This document shows positions 51,396-59,428 of a DNA stretch of 64,000 nt, piece by piece. Source of the stretch: CAVZQN01 sp963837395 (GTDB lineage: Bacteria > Acidobacteriota > HRBIN11 > JAKEFK01). Location of the stretch: positions 45,607 through 109,606 of the forward strand of contig CAWINI010000008.1 in NCBI GenBank assembly GCA_963837395.1, read 5' to 3'. The notes below the pieces were generated by a model. The model ran no database searches. It was not told where the DNA came from and worked only from the letters and a program-made list of their open reading frames with translations. Each line of letters starts with the position of its first letter. Position 1 is the first letter of the stretch. Position numbers and translations under genes: made by a program.

Positions 51396-51722
51396 ATGAT
51401 GACATTTTATGAAGTACTGGAAACTGTTAAGGTTCTTTTCAGACGCAATGTACTGACACATCCTCAAGAAGTATTGTCGTTACTCAAGCGTGGCTGGGCG
51501 ATCAAAACATTGGAAAGCGCTGACGCTTTAGAGTCTTACGCTTTTTCTGTTTCAGAAGAAGATTCAAAACTGATTCGCATCAGCAGTTCTGTCTTTGATC
51601 TGTTGAAGCATCATAAGCAAATTACTTGTTTCAGCAAAAATAACATAATGCGAAAAGGTAAAAAAATTGTAGAAGCATATTGGCATATTCCCAAAAATCT
51701 TGAAGTATCTGTGGGGAGATGA
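51396..51722 (+). CDS. hypothetical protein
   Basis: The protein has 108 residues. The N-terminal part is helical (FYEVLETVKVLFRRNVLTHP, then EVLSLLKRGWAIKTLE). The middle is SVSEEDSKLIRISSSVFDLL and the end is basic (NNIMRKGKKIVEAYWHIPKN). There is no signal peptide or known motif. It lies in the AT-rich accessory zone upstream of an IS3 element. The coding pattern is plausible but the ribosome site is weak (AAGAGAA). Confidence 0.4.
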   Translation: MMTFYEVLETVKVLFRRNVLTHPQEVLSLLKRGWAIKTLESADALESYAFSVSEEDSKLIRISSSVFDLLKHHKQITCFSKNNIMRKGKKIVEAYWHIPKNLEVSVGR

Positions 51723-51841
51723 AAATGACAATTTGCAAACGATGTTACAAGAAGCGTTAACAACTTGTTGTAAAGAAGAAAAAAGACAGCATCAAGACTA
51801 AAAACAAAATTAAGAAGTGGGAAGGTTGAAAGGGTGAGGGA

Positions 51842-52078
51842 ATGGGGTATAGATGTGCTTATTGTAATTACGTTTCTGCTATGACCTTTAGCTCATGCCC
51901 GAAATGCAGGAAGTATATTTTTTGTACGCAAAGCCAAATGGACAGCATGAAACAAAAAAGAAGCATCATGAGCAAAGAAATGAACTGCAGCTTTAGACAA
52001 GAAATGAACAGTACGAAGAAGCAAAAGGTTAGAAATGTCTTCTTCTGGATTCTGATGATAGTTGGTTGGAGAATATGA
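51842..52078 (+). CDS. small zinc-ribbon protein, probably truncated
   Basis: The protein has 78 residues. Two CxxC pairs form a zinc ribbon (YRCAYCNYVSAMTFSSCPKC). A Met/Lys/Ser-rich linker and a hydrophobic end (NVFFWILMIVGWRI) follow. The stop lies about 40 bp before the left end of the IS3 element, so the 3' part may have been lost to the insertion. Function unknown. Confidence 0.4.
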   Translation: MGYRCAYCNYVSAMTFSSCPKCRKYIFCTQSQMDSMKQKRSIMSKEMNCSFRQEMNSTKKQKVRNVFFWILMIVGWRI

Positions 52079-52224
52079 ATATGAACACCGGATTCATTTG
52101 CTTTTCAAATCAGTTTTGGAGTGGACCCTGTTTTTGGAACCATTTTTTAAGCTGGGTTGATTTTAATTTTCTTTTTCTTTTTGCCTACTTTTTCTTTTTC
52201 GATAATTCGGTATTATTATCTCCT

Positions 52225-53088
52225 TCAATCTAATGTATTAGCAATCGTTTTTGCCAGGTGATCGTCTTCAAATTCGGCTGGCGGAACGTATCCCAGTGAG
52301 GAATGAAGTCGTTTGCGATTATAAACTTCTTCAAGAAAATAGTAGATTCTACTCCGAGCTTCTTCAATTCCACGGTATTCGAAGGTAAGAACCTCTTCGT
52401 ACTTTATTGTCTTGATGAAGCTTTCGGCCATTGCGTTGTCATAAGGGTTCGCCTTTCGACTCATGCTGATCCTGATTCCGTGCTGCTTCAAGATTTCCGT
52501 ATATCTGTTAGAAGCATATTGCACCCCTTGGTCCGAGTGATGAATCAAACCCGCAGGCGGTTGTCTCTTTTTGAGTGCCATCTGCAGTGCTTCGATTGCC
52601 AGACGGTTGTCCAGGTAACGAGCCAGTGACCAGCCGACGCACCGACGGCTAAAGGCGTCAATGATTACCGCCAGGTAAATAAACTCGTACTGCAGCCGAA
52701 TATAGGTAATGTCGGATACCCAGAGCTGATTGATTGCGTTTGCACGAAAACTGGAAATGAGATTGGGATAGACCGCAAAGTCATGATCAGAACGGGTTGT
52801 GCGAACAAAGCGCTTCTTTCGAAGACACAGCAAATTGTCCTGACGCAGTAAACGTAACACACGTTTGCGATTGACGACTTTGCCGCGGCGCTTGAGTTCG
52901 GCAGTGATCCGGCGGTAACCATAGGAAGGCCATTGCAGTGCAATCCGTTGAATCTGATCTCGCAAATCAATATCGTCCGCGACCGGTTTGCTCCTTTCCA
53001 AAAATCGATAATATCCCACGCGGCTCACTTGCAGAGTTTTACATTTCTGACGGATGGATAGACCGTGGTTATGGCTCATCTCGATCAC
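52225..53088 (-). CDS. IS3-family transposase OrfB
   Basis: The protein has 287 residues of the integrase-core DDE domain: D in QLWVSDITYIRLQYEFIYLA, D in AGLIHHSDQGVQYASNRYT, E in NAMAESFIKTIKYEEVLTFE. The C terminus RKRLHSSLGYVPPAEFED is canonical. It is normally made as an OrfAB fusion by -1 frameshifting; the A7 run at 53154-53160 in orfA is a good slippery site (A-AAA-AAG). Confidence 0.93.
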   Translation of the reverse strand: MIEMSHNHGLSIRQKCKTLQVSRVGYYRFLERSKPVADDIDLRDQIQRIALQWPSYGYRRITAELKRRGKVVNRKRVLRLLRQDNLLCLRKKRFVRTTRSDHDFAVYPNLISSFRANAINQLWVSDITYIRLQYEFIYLAVIIDAFSRRCVGWSLARYLDNRLAIEALQMALKKRQPPAGLIHHSDQGVQYASNRYTEILKQHGIRISMSRKANPYDNAMAESFIKTIKYEEVLTFEYRGIEEARSRIYYFLEEVYNRKRLHSSLGYVPPAEFEDDHLAKTIANTLD

Positions 53089-53096
53089 CCGGTAAC

Positions 53097-53414
53097 TTAC
53101 CCTCTGCCTGTCTTTCTTACCGGTTGTTCCAGCATCTTGAGCCGCGTTAAAACTTTTTTTAAAAGATCATTCTCCATTGCCATCTGGCCGATCTTTCTTT
53201 CCAATTCCGCGATCCGCGCTTCATATTTGTATGTCACTCCATGTCCAGAAAACGCTTTCCCAGAATACTCGCGCTGCTCTTTTCTCCACCGACTGATGGT
53301 TAACGGATTAATTTCATTCTCACGTGCCACTTCGGCTACGCTTTTTCCAGACTCCACCTCACGCACTATTTGTTGCTTGAATTCACGACTAAACTGCCGC
53401 CTCTTTAACGACAT
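53097..53414 (-). CDS. IS3-family transposase OrfA
   Basis: The protein has 105 residues. Helix-turn-helix: REFKQQIVREVESGKSVAEV, NEINPLTISRWRKEQ. Leucine-zipper-like coiled coil: YEARIAELERKIGQMAMENDLL, followed by KKVLTRLK over the slippery A-run. It binds the element ends and regulates transposition. Confidence 0.92.
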   Translation of the reverse strand: MSLKRRQFSREFKQQIVREVESGKSVAEVARENEINPLTISRWRKEQREYSGKAFSGHGVTYKYEARIAELERKIGQMAMENDLLKKVLTRLKMLEQPVRKTGRG

Positions 53415-53564
53415 GTTGGAACTCCTGTTGGCTTTATACTAGCTTATCAGGTGGTTCCACTTTAGGGGTGCACTCAATTTTACGCACCAAACGTCTTTTA
53501 ATGAAATTGCCGCTTCCCCGTTATGAAATCGAGCTCGCTTATTAAGTCATTGACATTGATGTTC

Positions 53565-54665
53565 TCACCATAAGGAATCCAAAAGATCCGTAATTTCATT
53601 CAGAACCCCGCCTGTTGCAGCTGTGGTAAGCACGGGACCCAGTACTGCAAAAGCACCGGCTGCTGCGGCGCCACCGGTAGCGGCAAGGGTAGTCGTGACA
53701 ACACCGGCGGCAGCAGCGCTCCCACCCGTAGCAGTGGCGGCGGCTGCGCCAAATGTAGCAGTAGCAGCAGAAATTCCACCGGCAGCGGTGCCCAGTGCCC
53801 CACTACCAGCAGCGGCAGGAAGAACCGCAGGGCTTGATGCTCCAAAAGTAAACGCGCCGGTAACGGCAGAAACAACACCCACCACTACAGCAGAAGTGGT
53901 GCCCACGGTTTTCCACCAGATGTCGTCCGTGTGTCCCCGTACGGCTCCCTCCATTTGTGCTTTGTCTGGAGTTGCTTTTTCGGCATGCGCTTTATCGAGT
54001 AGATCTGTAAGTTTTCCCAATCCGTCGTCAACATGTTTGGGAAGCGGTGCTCCACCCGTCGATTTCACTTCCGCAATTAAGGTTTTAACAGTGGTTCCGA
54101 GAGGGATCGTGGAATTTGGATTGATGCTGGCTGCTGCCCTCGATACTGCGCCCGTGAAACGGTTGAGCGCGCCTTCTTTTTCAGGTCCAATTTTCGATTT
54201 TGACGAATCGATGTTCACCATGTGAAGCAGCTCATGCAAATTCGCTTTTACATTCTCTGTATGGGAGTCGCTCCCGGGGAGGCGCGAAATCATTTCTGAC
54301 AGTACGGGTTTGATTTGCGAAAATTTTTTCGCGCCATCGCCGCTGAGCATGACCTGCCGGACTCCGTCAATGTTCTTTTTTGGGAGTGCGTCGCTGCCTT
54401 TCGTTCCGTTCTCATAGGAGTTTGTCAACTTGTGCCGGAGTGCAGCTTCTCCCAGTTTGCCGTCCAATCTCATTGCTGCCTTGTGTGCCGCTCTACCGGC
54501 CTCTTTTGCTGTTCCCTGGTTTTGCGCTTGCTGTGGAACAGGGCGGGTGGTGGCAGCCGTTTGATCTACGGGCACTTGAGGCTTGGAAGTTTCCTGAACA
54601 GGAGATTCGAAATCGAATGTCGATTGAACGTTGTTGAAACCGGACTGAACGGATTTCAGTTTCAT
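53565..54665 (-). CDS. polar protein with Ala/Gly-rich hydrophobic C-terminal region, translocator-like layout
   Basis: The protein has 366 residues with no Sec signal. The N terminus is MKLKSVQSGFNNVQSTFDFE, then a Gln/Pro-rich linker. A helical domain follows (about 60-240, e.g. GKLGEAALRHKLTNSYENGT, LLHMVNIDSSKSKIG). The last 110 residues are strongly hydrophobic and Ala/Gly/Thr-rich, beginning VGTTSAVVVGVVSAVTGAF and ending VLNEITDLLDSLW. This order, a soluble helical part followed by hydrophobic segments with no signal, resembles type III translocators and pore-forming toxins, but I see no family motif. The 3' end lies about 90 bp from the IS3 element. GGAG precedes the ATG. Confidence 0.55.
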   Translation of the reverse strand: MKLKSVQSGFNNVQSTFDFESPVQETSKPQVPVDQTAATTRPVPQQAQNQGTAKEAGRAAHKAAMRLDGKLGEAALRHKLTNSYENGTKGSDALPKKNIDGVRQVMLSGDGAKKFSQIKPVLSEMISRLPGSDSHTENVKANLHELLHMVNIDSSKSKIGPEKEGALNRFTGAVSRAAASINPNSTIPLGTTVKTLIAEVKSTGGAPLPKHVDDGLGKLTDLLDKAHAEKATPDKAQMEGAVRGHTDDIWWKTVGTTSAVVVGVVSAVTGAFTFGASSPAVLPAAAGSGALGTAAGGISAATATFGAAAATATGGSAAAAGVVTTTLAATGGAAAAGAFAVLGPVLTTAATGGVLNEITDLLDSLW

Positions 54666-55063
54666 AGCAAATTCTCCTTTGTAAACAAGGACGACTGATC
54701 AAAAGGACTGAACGAAAGAAAGTTACGATTATTTTAATTATGGCCAGTCATTCTCCCCTCTCTCTGGAATATCGCTAGCATTGTAACGACTGCTTCACGA
54801 TTTTCCGTAGGACACAGGTTCGAAGGTATTCAAAATCAAAAATCGATTATGTCGTCGGCATGAGTCTCACCGGACACCGTTCGTTGCGGATATAGCATGA
54901 TTACAAAGCTATCGGTGTAACGGACAGGATCAAGGCAATCGAAAAGACCGAAGCAAAAACGAATACCGTAGAAGTGCGTCCGTTCAATTGGCGCCCGGCG
55001 CGCGACGATGATAGACTTCAAGTGAAGGTCGAGCAACCCACAAACAGTTGGCGGAGTGTCACT
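54666..55063. other. intergenic region without a supported gene
   Basis: The leader of the minus-strand polar protein occupies the left part. From about 54960 the base composition becomes clearly GC-richer, continuing through the NTF2-like gene, which suggests a separate origin. No promoter could be assigned. Confidence 0.4.
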
Positions 55064-55441
55064 ATGAATGATTTAACGATAAGAGAGCCGGCCAACGATC
55101 CGCAGGATTTGGAGCGATTGTTGGTAGCGAGAGAGAACGCGGGAGATGTTTCTGGCATGACGGCGTTGTTCGAGCCAGACGCTGTAGTTGACATTGGCGG
55201 TGGAACGTTCCTGCGTGGCAGAGAGGCCATTCACGAGTTTTTTACTAAACTCCAGGTTACGGGGTTTGGACCGGAAAAACGAAAGTTCGAGCTCGGAGAA
55301 CAGCGACCAGCGCTTATTTGCGGTGATCTAGCCCTCACCTCGACCCGCAGCCGCAATGGTACCGTGACCTCGGAAGTTGCGCGGCGCCAGAAGGATGGAA
55401 CCTGGCTATGGGTGATTGACAGGTATTCCGTCTATTGGTGA
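55064..55441 (+). CDS. SnoaL/NTF2-like fold protein
   Basis: The protein has 125 residues from ATG 55064 (GCGGAG ribosome site; the longer frame upstream has none). The pattern LERLLVARENAGDVSGMTAL, FEPDAVVDIGGGTFLRGREA, IHEFFTKLQ and the final strands LALTSTRSRNGTVTSEVARR and WLWVIDRYSVYW is that of the SnoaL-like polyketide cyclase/NTF2 superfamily. Function cannot be assigned. GC content is distinctly higher than its neighbours, so recent transfer is likely. Confidence 0.7.
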   Translation: MNDLTIREPANDPQDLERLLVARENAGDVSGMTALFEPDAVVDIGGGTFLRGREAIHEFFTKLQVTGFGPEKRKFELGEQRPALICGDLALTSTRSRNGTVTSEVARRQKDGTWLWVIDRYSVYW

Positions 55442-55665
55442 TTGGCAGGTATCCCGTCACCTTGCCGGCCTTCCTCTTTCACTTTCTCATTCATCTGCAT
55501 CACTCTCGTACTGTATTCATATTCTCCTCTATTAATACTGTAGTAAGACGCGCATCAAGATTAAATAAATAAAATGAGTAGCGTCATGATTTATTTTCAC
55601 GAGAGAAAATATGAGCGAGAGCAAATGTTGTTCTGTGAGGTCGGTTTATCGACGGTAAAAGCTAA

Positions 55666-55713
55666 GGCGTCCCCAAGGGGATTTGAACCCCTGTTACCAA
55701 AGTGAAAGTCTGG
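55666..55713 (-). tRNA. 3' fragment of a tRNA-Glu(UUC) gene, 5' half missing
   Basis: The minus strand shows, in order, an anticodon arm CCAGA-CTTTCAC-TTTGG (anticodon TTC), variable bases TAACA, a perfect T arm GGGG-TTCAAAT-CCCC, and an acceptor strand TTGGGGAC followed by GCC. This is the 3' half of tRNA-Glu. The expected 5' acceptor (GTCCCC) and D arm are absent upstream, so it is not a working gene. tRNA 3' halves of this extent are typical integrase attachment remnants. Confidence 0.75.
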
Positions 55714-55845
55714 TTGCTTACGATTATTTCCAATAATTTACGAGCCGGCCTCTCTATGGCCTCTCTTTAAGGAAACGTTGTTCTGTTTCTCAACGGCAGA
55801 AAAAACATCTTTTTCTGTTGTGGCTTTGTATGCAAGATTGATTTG

Positions 55846-55889
55846 CCCCCGAAAAGTGAGCCATCACAAATGTTAGAATCCCTCTAGAG
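55846..55889. repeat. orphan end of IS3-family element 2
   Basis: CCCCCGAAAAGTGAGCCATC and the following AAATGTTAGAATCCCTCT closely match the left end of the element at 57614 (CCCCGAAAAC, GCCATC, AAATGTTAGAATCCCTCT). No transposase follows, so it is a solo end left after deletion. Confidence 0.6.
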
Positions 55890-56069
55890 AGTTTGAGGTA
55901 TCACTCAAAAGAAATGGTAAAGCAAAGCAGATTAACTCTTAACGATGTGAAATCGCATATCTTCTTTTTAAAGGAAATAGAAGGTTTACTCTTGTTCTAT
56001 GAAACTCAATAGTCAAAAGGTGGAATTAAGCGAAGTAGATTCTGATCTTCTAAGCAAAAGTCAAAATCA

Positions 56070-56396
56070 TCAATCGCATATTGCTACTATCCACTTTTTT
56101 TCCAGCAATTCTCGCCATGACAGCACCATTTCTTTTTGCTTTTCTTTACTTTTGAATCGGAAGATGAAGGTGTCGTTTTTTCCAGCCTTTCTTACAGCAC
56201 GATCAATACTAACAACCTTCCCCGCTTGTGCTAAAGCTTTTGCCCGCACGTGCTTATCCATAGTCAATATTTGAACTTCATAAGCCCATTTTGAAGAATT
56301 AACAATGATGACCTCATGCTCAGGAACGCAACCTGACAATCCCAATAGAAGTAATATAACAGTTACTTTACGAATTTTGTCTATTGACAATCGCAT
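56070..56396 (-). CDS. small lipoprotein, candidate immunity protein of the RHS toxin
   Basis: The protein has 108 residues. The N terminus VTVILLLLGLSGCVPEHEVI carries a lipobox (LSGC), so the mature protein would be membrane-anchored in the periplasm. The mature domain is small and mixed (IIVNSSKWAYEVQILTMDKH, AGKVVSIDRAVRKAGKND, TFIFRFKSKEKQKEM). Its start overlaps the corrected end of the RHS toxin gene by 16 bp, the usual arrangement of toxin and immunity genes. No homologous family is recognised. The immunity role is inferred from position. Confidence 0.6.
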   Translation of the reverse strand: MRLSIDKIRKVTVILLLLGLSGCVPEHEVIIVNSSKWAYEVQILTMDKHVRAKALAQAGKVVSIDRAVRKAGKNDTFIFRFKSKEKQKEMVLSWRELLEKKWIVAICD

Positions 56397-57613
56397 GGCT
56401 TTTTCTTGCCTCTCAGTTCCTCCGCCTCCATCTCAAGTGGAATGCCGTTGTGGATGTTTAATATTGTGAAATCGTCACCAGACTTGATGAGTTTTATGAT
56501 TGATTCGAGCGTTTGGACAACATATAAAACTGGAAATCAATTCCGTTCTCCTCATACTGAGCCACATGTACCAATTCGTGATTGATAAGATCAGGATCAT
56601 TAATACTATTAGGACTCAAGATCAATATGTATCCAAATATAATATTAAAATCCCCTATTAGTTTTGTTAGCCAATCGTTGGTAACAAGAAGGGTCCCACA
56701 CGGTCCTTTTTTGGAATCCGAACTAACAAGGAGAATTACGACTCCTGGGACACTCGCAGCTGTGGCATTCAGATGACCTATTGCAGCTAAAATACTCTCC
56801 CAAGCATCCTTAAACGATCCCAGTCCCAAAGGATCACTGAAATTTGTCGGACTGTTAAAGATGTATGCATAGAAATTAGTATCGCCGGACGCGAAACTAA
56901 TTGGATCTTGACTTATGAAGCGCTGCAGTCCTGGATGGTAATAACGTGCCCGATAATAATACAAACCTTTTGCATCGGCTTCTCTTCCTGTGTAGCTATA
57001 GGAATTTGTGCTTGCAGCACCCGACGGTGGAACTGCCAAACGGTTCATATTTGTACTCAGTTTGAATAGCTGCATTTGAATCTGCCAAGGCTATTATATT
57101 TCCCGAACCATCTGTTAATAGCGATCGACTACCTGCAGCATCAGTCCGACTGAAATACTCATCAATATGCAGGCCGGTAATAAGATTTGCACTTGGTGTT
57201 CCGCCAGTGAGCTCTTGAAGTGGGTTCAAGCCATCATATATATATGCAGTTGAATTTCCATTAATTGTCTTCGACATCCTTCTCCCGAGACCATCATATT
57301 GAAAACTCGCGGTGATGCCAGGACCGGTTACACCGGTTAGCTGATTTCGTACATTCCATGTGTAGGTATTAATGGCATCATTTGTAAGATTTCCATTGTT
57401 ATCATAAGATAGAGACCGTGCCCCGAATGTTATCTGTTGATTCGCATCATTATATGTAGCCGAGCTTAATGCTGGCGGTAAATTTGTCCGCGCAAATGTA
57501 CCTCCAACCTTGGATCGCATTCCTGCAGGATCGTATTCATATGTAAGATTTCCCATCAAGGTATTGCCCTGTTTGTAGGCAATTTCCGTTAACTGGGAAC
57601 CTGTGACGTGCTC
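56381..57613 (-). pseudogene. RHS-repeat protein 3' part with C-terminal metallopeptidase toxin domain, frameshifted and 5'-truncated
   Basis: YD/RHS repeats (MGNLTYEYDPAGMRSKVG, RSLSYDNNGNLTNDA, FQYDGLGRRMSKTINGN) lead to the RHS core (YYRARYYHPGLQRFISQDPI, FSDPLGL). A variable C-terminal domain of about 150 residues follows. It has HELVHVAQYEENGIDFQF with the HExxH zinc motif and, after correction, GIPLEMEAEELRG, whose Glu fits the third ligand. Two one-base lesions: extra G near 57015 and one extra base near 56523; without the latter the frame ends early at 56494, with it the frame stops at 56381. The 5' end is cut by IS3 element 2. Likely exported toxin; the target is unknown. Confidence 0.75.
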
Positions 57614-57669
57614 CCCGAAAACTGTGCCATCTGAAATGTTAGAATCCCTCTTAAGTAGAGGAGATTCTG

Positions 57670-57938
57670 ATGAAGAGAAAGCGGTTCTCTGAAGAACAAA
57701 TCATCCGCATATTGAACGAGGCTGAGAAAGGCGGCCATACCATCCAAGAATTTTGCCGACAGGAAGGAATTACAGAACAGACTTTCTATCATTGGCGAAA
57801 AAGATATTCGGGGATGAGCGTTTCGGAAGTACAGCATACCGGCAGTTAACCTATGAAAACGCACACTTGAAGAAATTGGTAGCGCAGCAAGATCTAGAAA
57901 TCGAGTCGATGAAGGAGTTGCTCAAAAAAAAATGGTAA
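57670..57938 (+). pseudogene. IS3-family transposase OrfA, frameshifted
   Basis: The frame from ATG 57670 reads KRKRFSEEQIIRILNEAEKG, FCRQEGITEQTFYHWRKRY and stops early at 57849. A neighbouring frame continues QLTYENAHLKKLVAQQDLEI, then ESMKELLKKKW and stops at 57938. Removing one G near 57842 joins them into a normal 89-residue OrfA. Confidence 0.8.
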
Positions 57939-58750
57939 AAACATTCCTCCGCCGTCAGTGCGTTCGATTGTTGCTGACCATGAAGCATTCGGTACGCCGA
58001 TCGTGCCAACTTGTTGGAATGAGCCGATCCAGTTTTGCCTATCAATCGCGGCTGAGGGATGATTCATTGCTGGGTCAGCAATTGAAGACGATTGCAATGA
58101 AATTCAAACCATTTGGATACCGCCGCAGCTTAGCAATTCTGCGGAGAGAAGGAGAAGTGATTAATCACAAGAGAGTGCATCGTGTTTGGAAGCTTTCTGG
58201 TCTTTGTCTTCCAAAGAAAACGGTACGAAAACGCAGGCCGGGAAACGGTACTGTTCCTTGTCAGGCATCGTTTATCAATCACGTCAGGACCTATGATTTT
58301 CTTTTTGATTCTCTTGCCGATGGAAGAAAGCTAAAAATTCTTACCGTCATTGATGAGTTCAGCCGCTTTTGTTTCCGCATTGAAGTAGGAGTTTCAATTA
58401 CTTCGGCTTCAATTATTAATATATTAGAATAATATTTAAAGAATTTGGAATTCCGAAATTTTTAAGAAGCGATAATGGGCCTGAGTTTATCGCGAAAGCA
58501 CTCCAGCGTTGGCTTTCAATCAAGGGCAGTGAAACCATTTATATCGATCCGGCAAGTCCCTGGCAAAATGCTTATGGCGAAAGCTTCAATGGCAAGCTGC
58601 GCGCTGAATGTTTGAATATGAATATTTTTTACACTCGTTCAGATGCCAGATTCCTCATTGAAAATTATCGTCATCTTACAATTATGAACGCCCTCACAGC
58701 AGCCTTCGATATTTAACTCCAGCCGAATTCAAAGCAGGAGTGCCAATTCA
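57932..58750 (+). pseudogene. IS3-family transposase OrfB, two frameshifts
   Basis: The first frame (57932-58432) contains CQLVGMSRSSFAYQSRLRDD and GRKLKILTVIDEFSRFCFRI. The next frame carries FKEFGIPKFLRSDNGPEFIA and PWQNAYGESFNGKLRAECLN with the second Asp and the Glu. Near 58676 the frame changes again to NYERPHSSLRYLTPAEFKAG. All DDE blocks are therefore present in the right order, but broken by small indels near 58425 and 58676. The element is immobile unless the indels are sequencing errors. Confidence 0.8.
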
Positions 58751-58992
58751 ACGGCTTGCAAATCCCAATGCCAGAAGCATGGGTTTATCGCTTTTGGCAA
58801 CTCCGGATGGGCATAAACAAGAAAGGCAGAGCAGCCAGTCTGCCCATCCGTATGTTGCCCTGCCTCGGCGCTCGAATCACTCCCCAGTGTTGCTCTATCC
58901 TCCGGGCAGGCAATTACAACATTAACACAAGGAAAAATCGAAATTGCATGATCGGGAAGACTAACATTCTGCGTGGTACTCAAAACGGGGGC

Positions 58993-59428
58993 AGGTCAAA
59001 CTAACTCTTTGAATCAAGGAATATCATCCATCAGACCAATATGTCATACGAACGAAAACCTTACCGAAATTGTTTTAACAAACTCTAAGCGCTTACAATT
59101 TGCGAAATCCAAACAAGTACTTCTATAAGTCACAGATTACTTAGAATTAATAGATATATAATCTTAGTTGTTGACTGAATCCACTGTGTGTGTTAGATTC
59201 ACAGCTGTACCTAAAATTTCGGCCTAGCTCTTTAGATATTTATAGCCTTATTAAGAAATCACGTTTCACAGTTCTATAAAGAAGCGGTGATAACAGTGAG
59301 TACTTGGAAGCCTAGCGCAGTTCCCGACTTCACAAAATTTCTACATTACGTCTTTCCATTAGGTCCTTTATTTCTGAATGCTCGCTGTCTTAATTATTCA
59401 ATTTGTTTTGTAGACTGAGGGAGAATTT
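58993..59428. other. intergenic region upstream of the RHS/NHL gene
   Basis: No gene is supported in these 436 bases. A sigma-70-like promoter lies at 59171-59199, leaving a leader of about 225 bases. The right end of IS3 element 2 borders it. Confidence 0.45.
59171..59199 (+). promoter_or_regulatory. sigma-70-type promoter candidate
   Basis: TTGACT (59171-59176) and TAGATT (59194-59199) are separated by 17 bases. It lies upstream of the RHS/NHL gene, with a long untranslated leader. Confidence 0.4.

Larger units (their letters stand above)
52119..53475. mobile_element. IS3-family insertion sequence 1
   Basis: The left end (from about 52119) reads GAGTGGACCC and the right end, on the other strand, GAGTGCACCC. 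Both continue with a TGGAACCA block and TAAGC, forming imperfect inverted repeats. Two overlapping transposase frames fill the interior. I could not identify the 3-4 bp duplication with certainty. Confidence 0.8.
55442..56069. other. non-coding stretch with tRNA fragment and orphan IS end
   Basis: No gene is supported. It contains the tRNA-Glu 3' fragment (55666-55713) and an isolated copy of the end of IS3 element 2 (about 55846-55889), both listed separately. A 91-codon frame from 55999 is antisense to the lipoprotein gene and not credited. Confidence 0.5.
57614..58992. mobile_element. IS3-family insertion sequence 2
   Basis: The left end is CCCCGAAAACTGTGCCATC followed by GAAATGTTAG; the right end, read on the other strand, is CCCCGTTTTGAGTACCACGC followed by GAATGTTAG. 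They form imperfect inverted repeats of about 30 bp. Inside are orfA and orfB, both damaged. The element truncates the RHS toxin gene to its left. Confidence 0.75.

Noticed and set aside
53663..54225. Long Ala/Pro-rich plus-strand frame opposite the polar protein gene
   Set aside because: It is the mirror of the GC-rich Ala/Gly tract on the minus strand, which has the ribosome site and sensible N terminus.
55999..56274. 91-codon plus-strand frame opposite the lipoprotein
   Set aside because: Antisense to a gene with a clear lipobox; no ribosome site.
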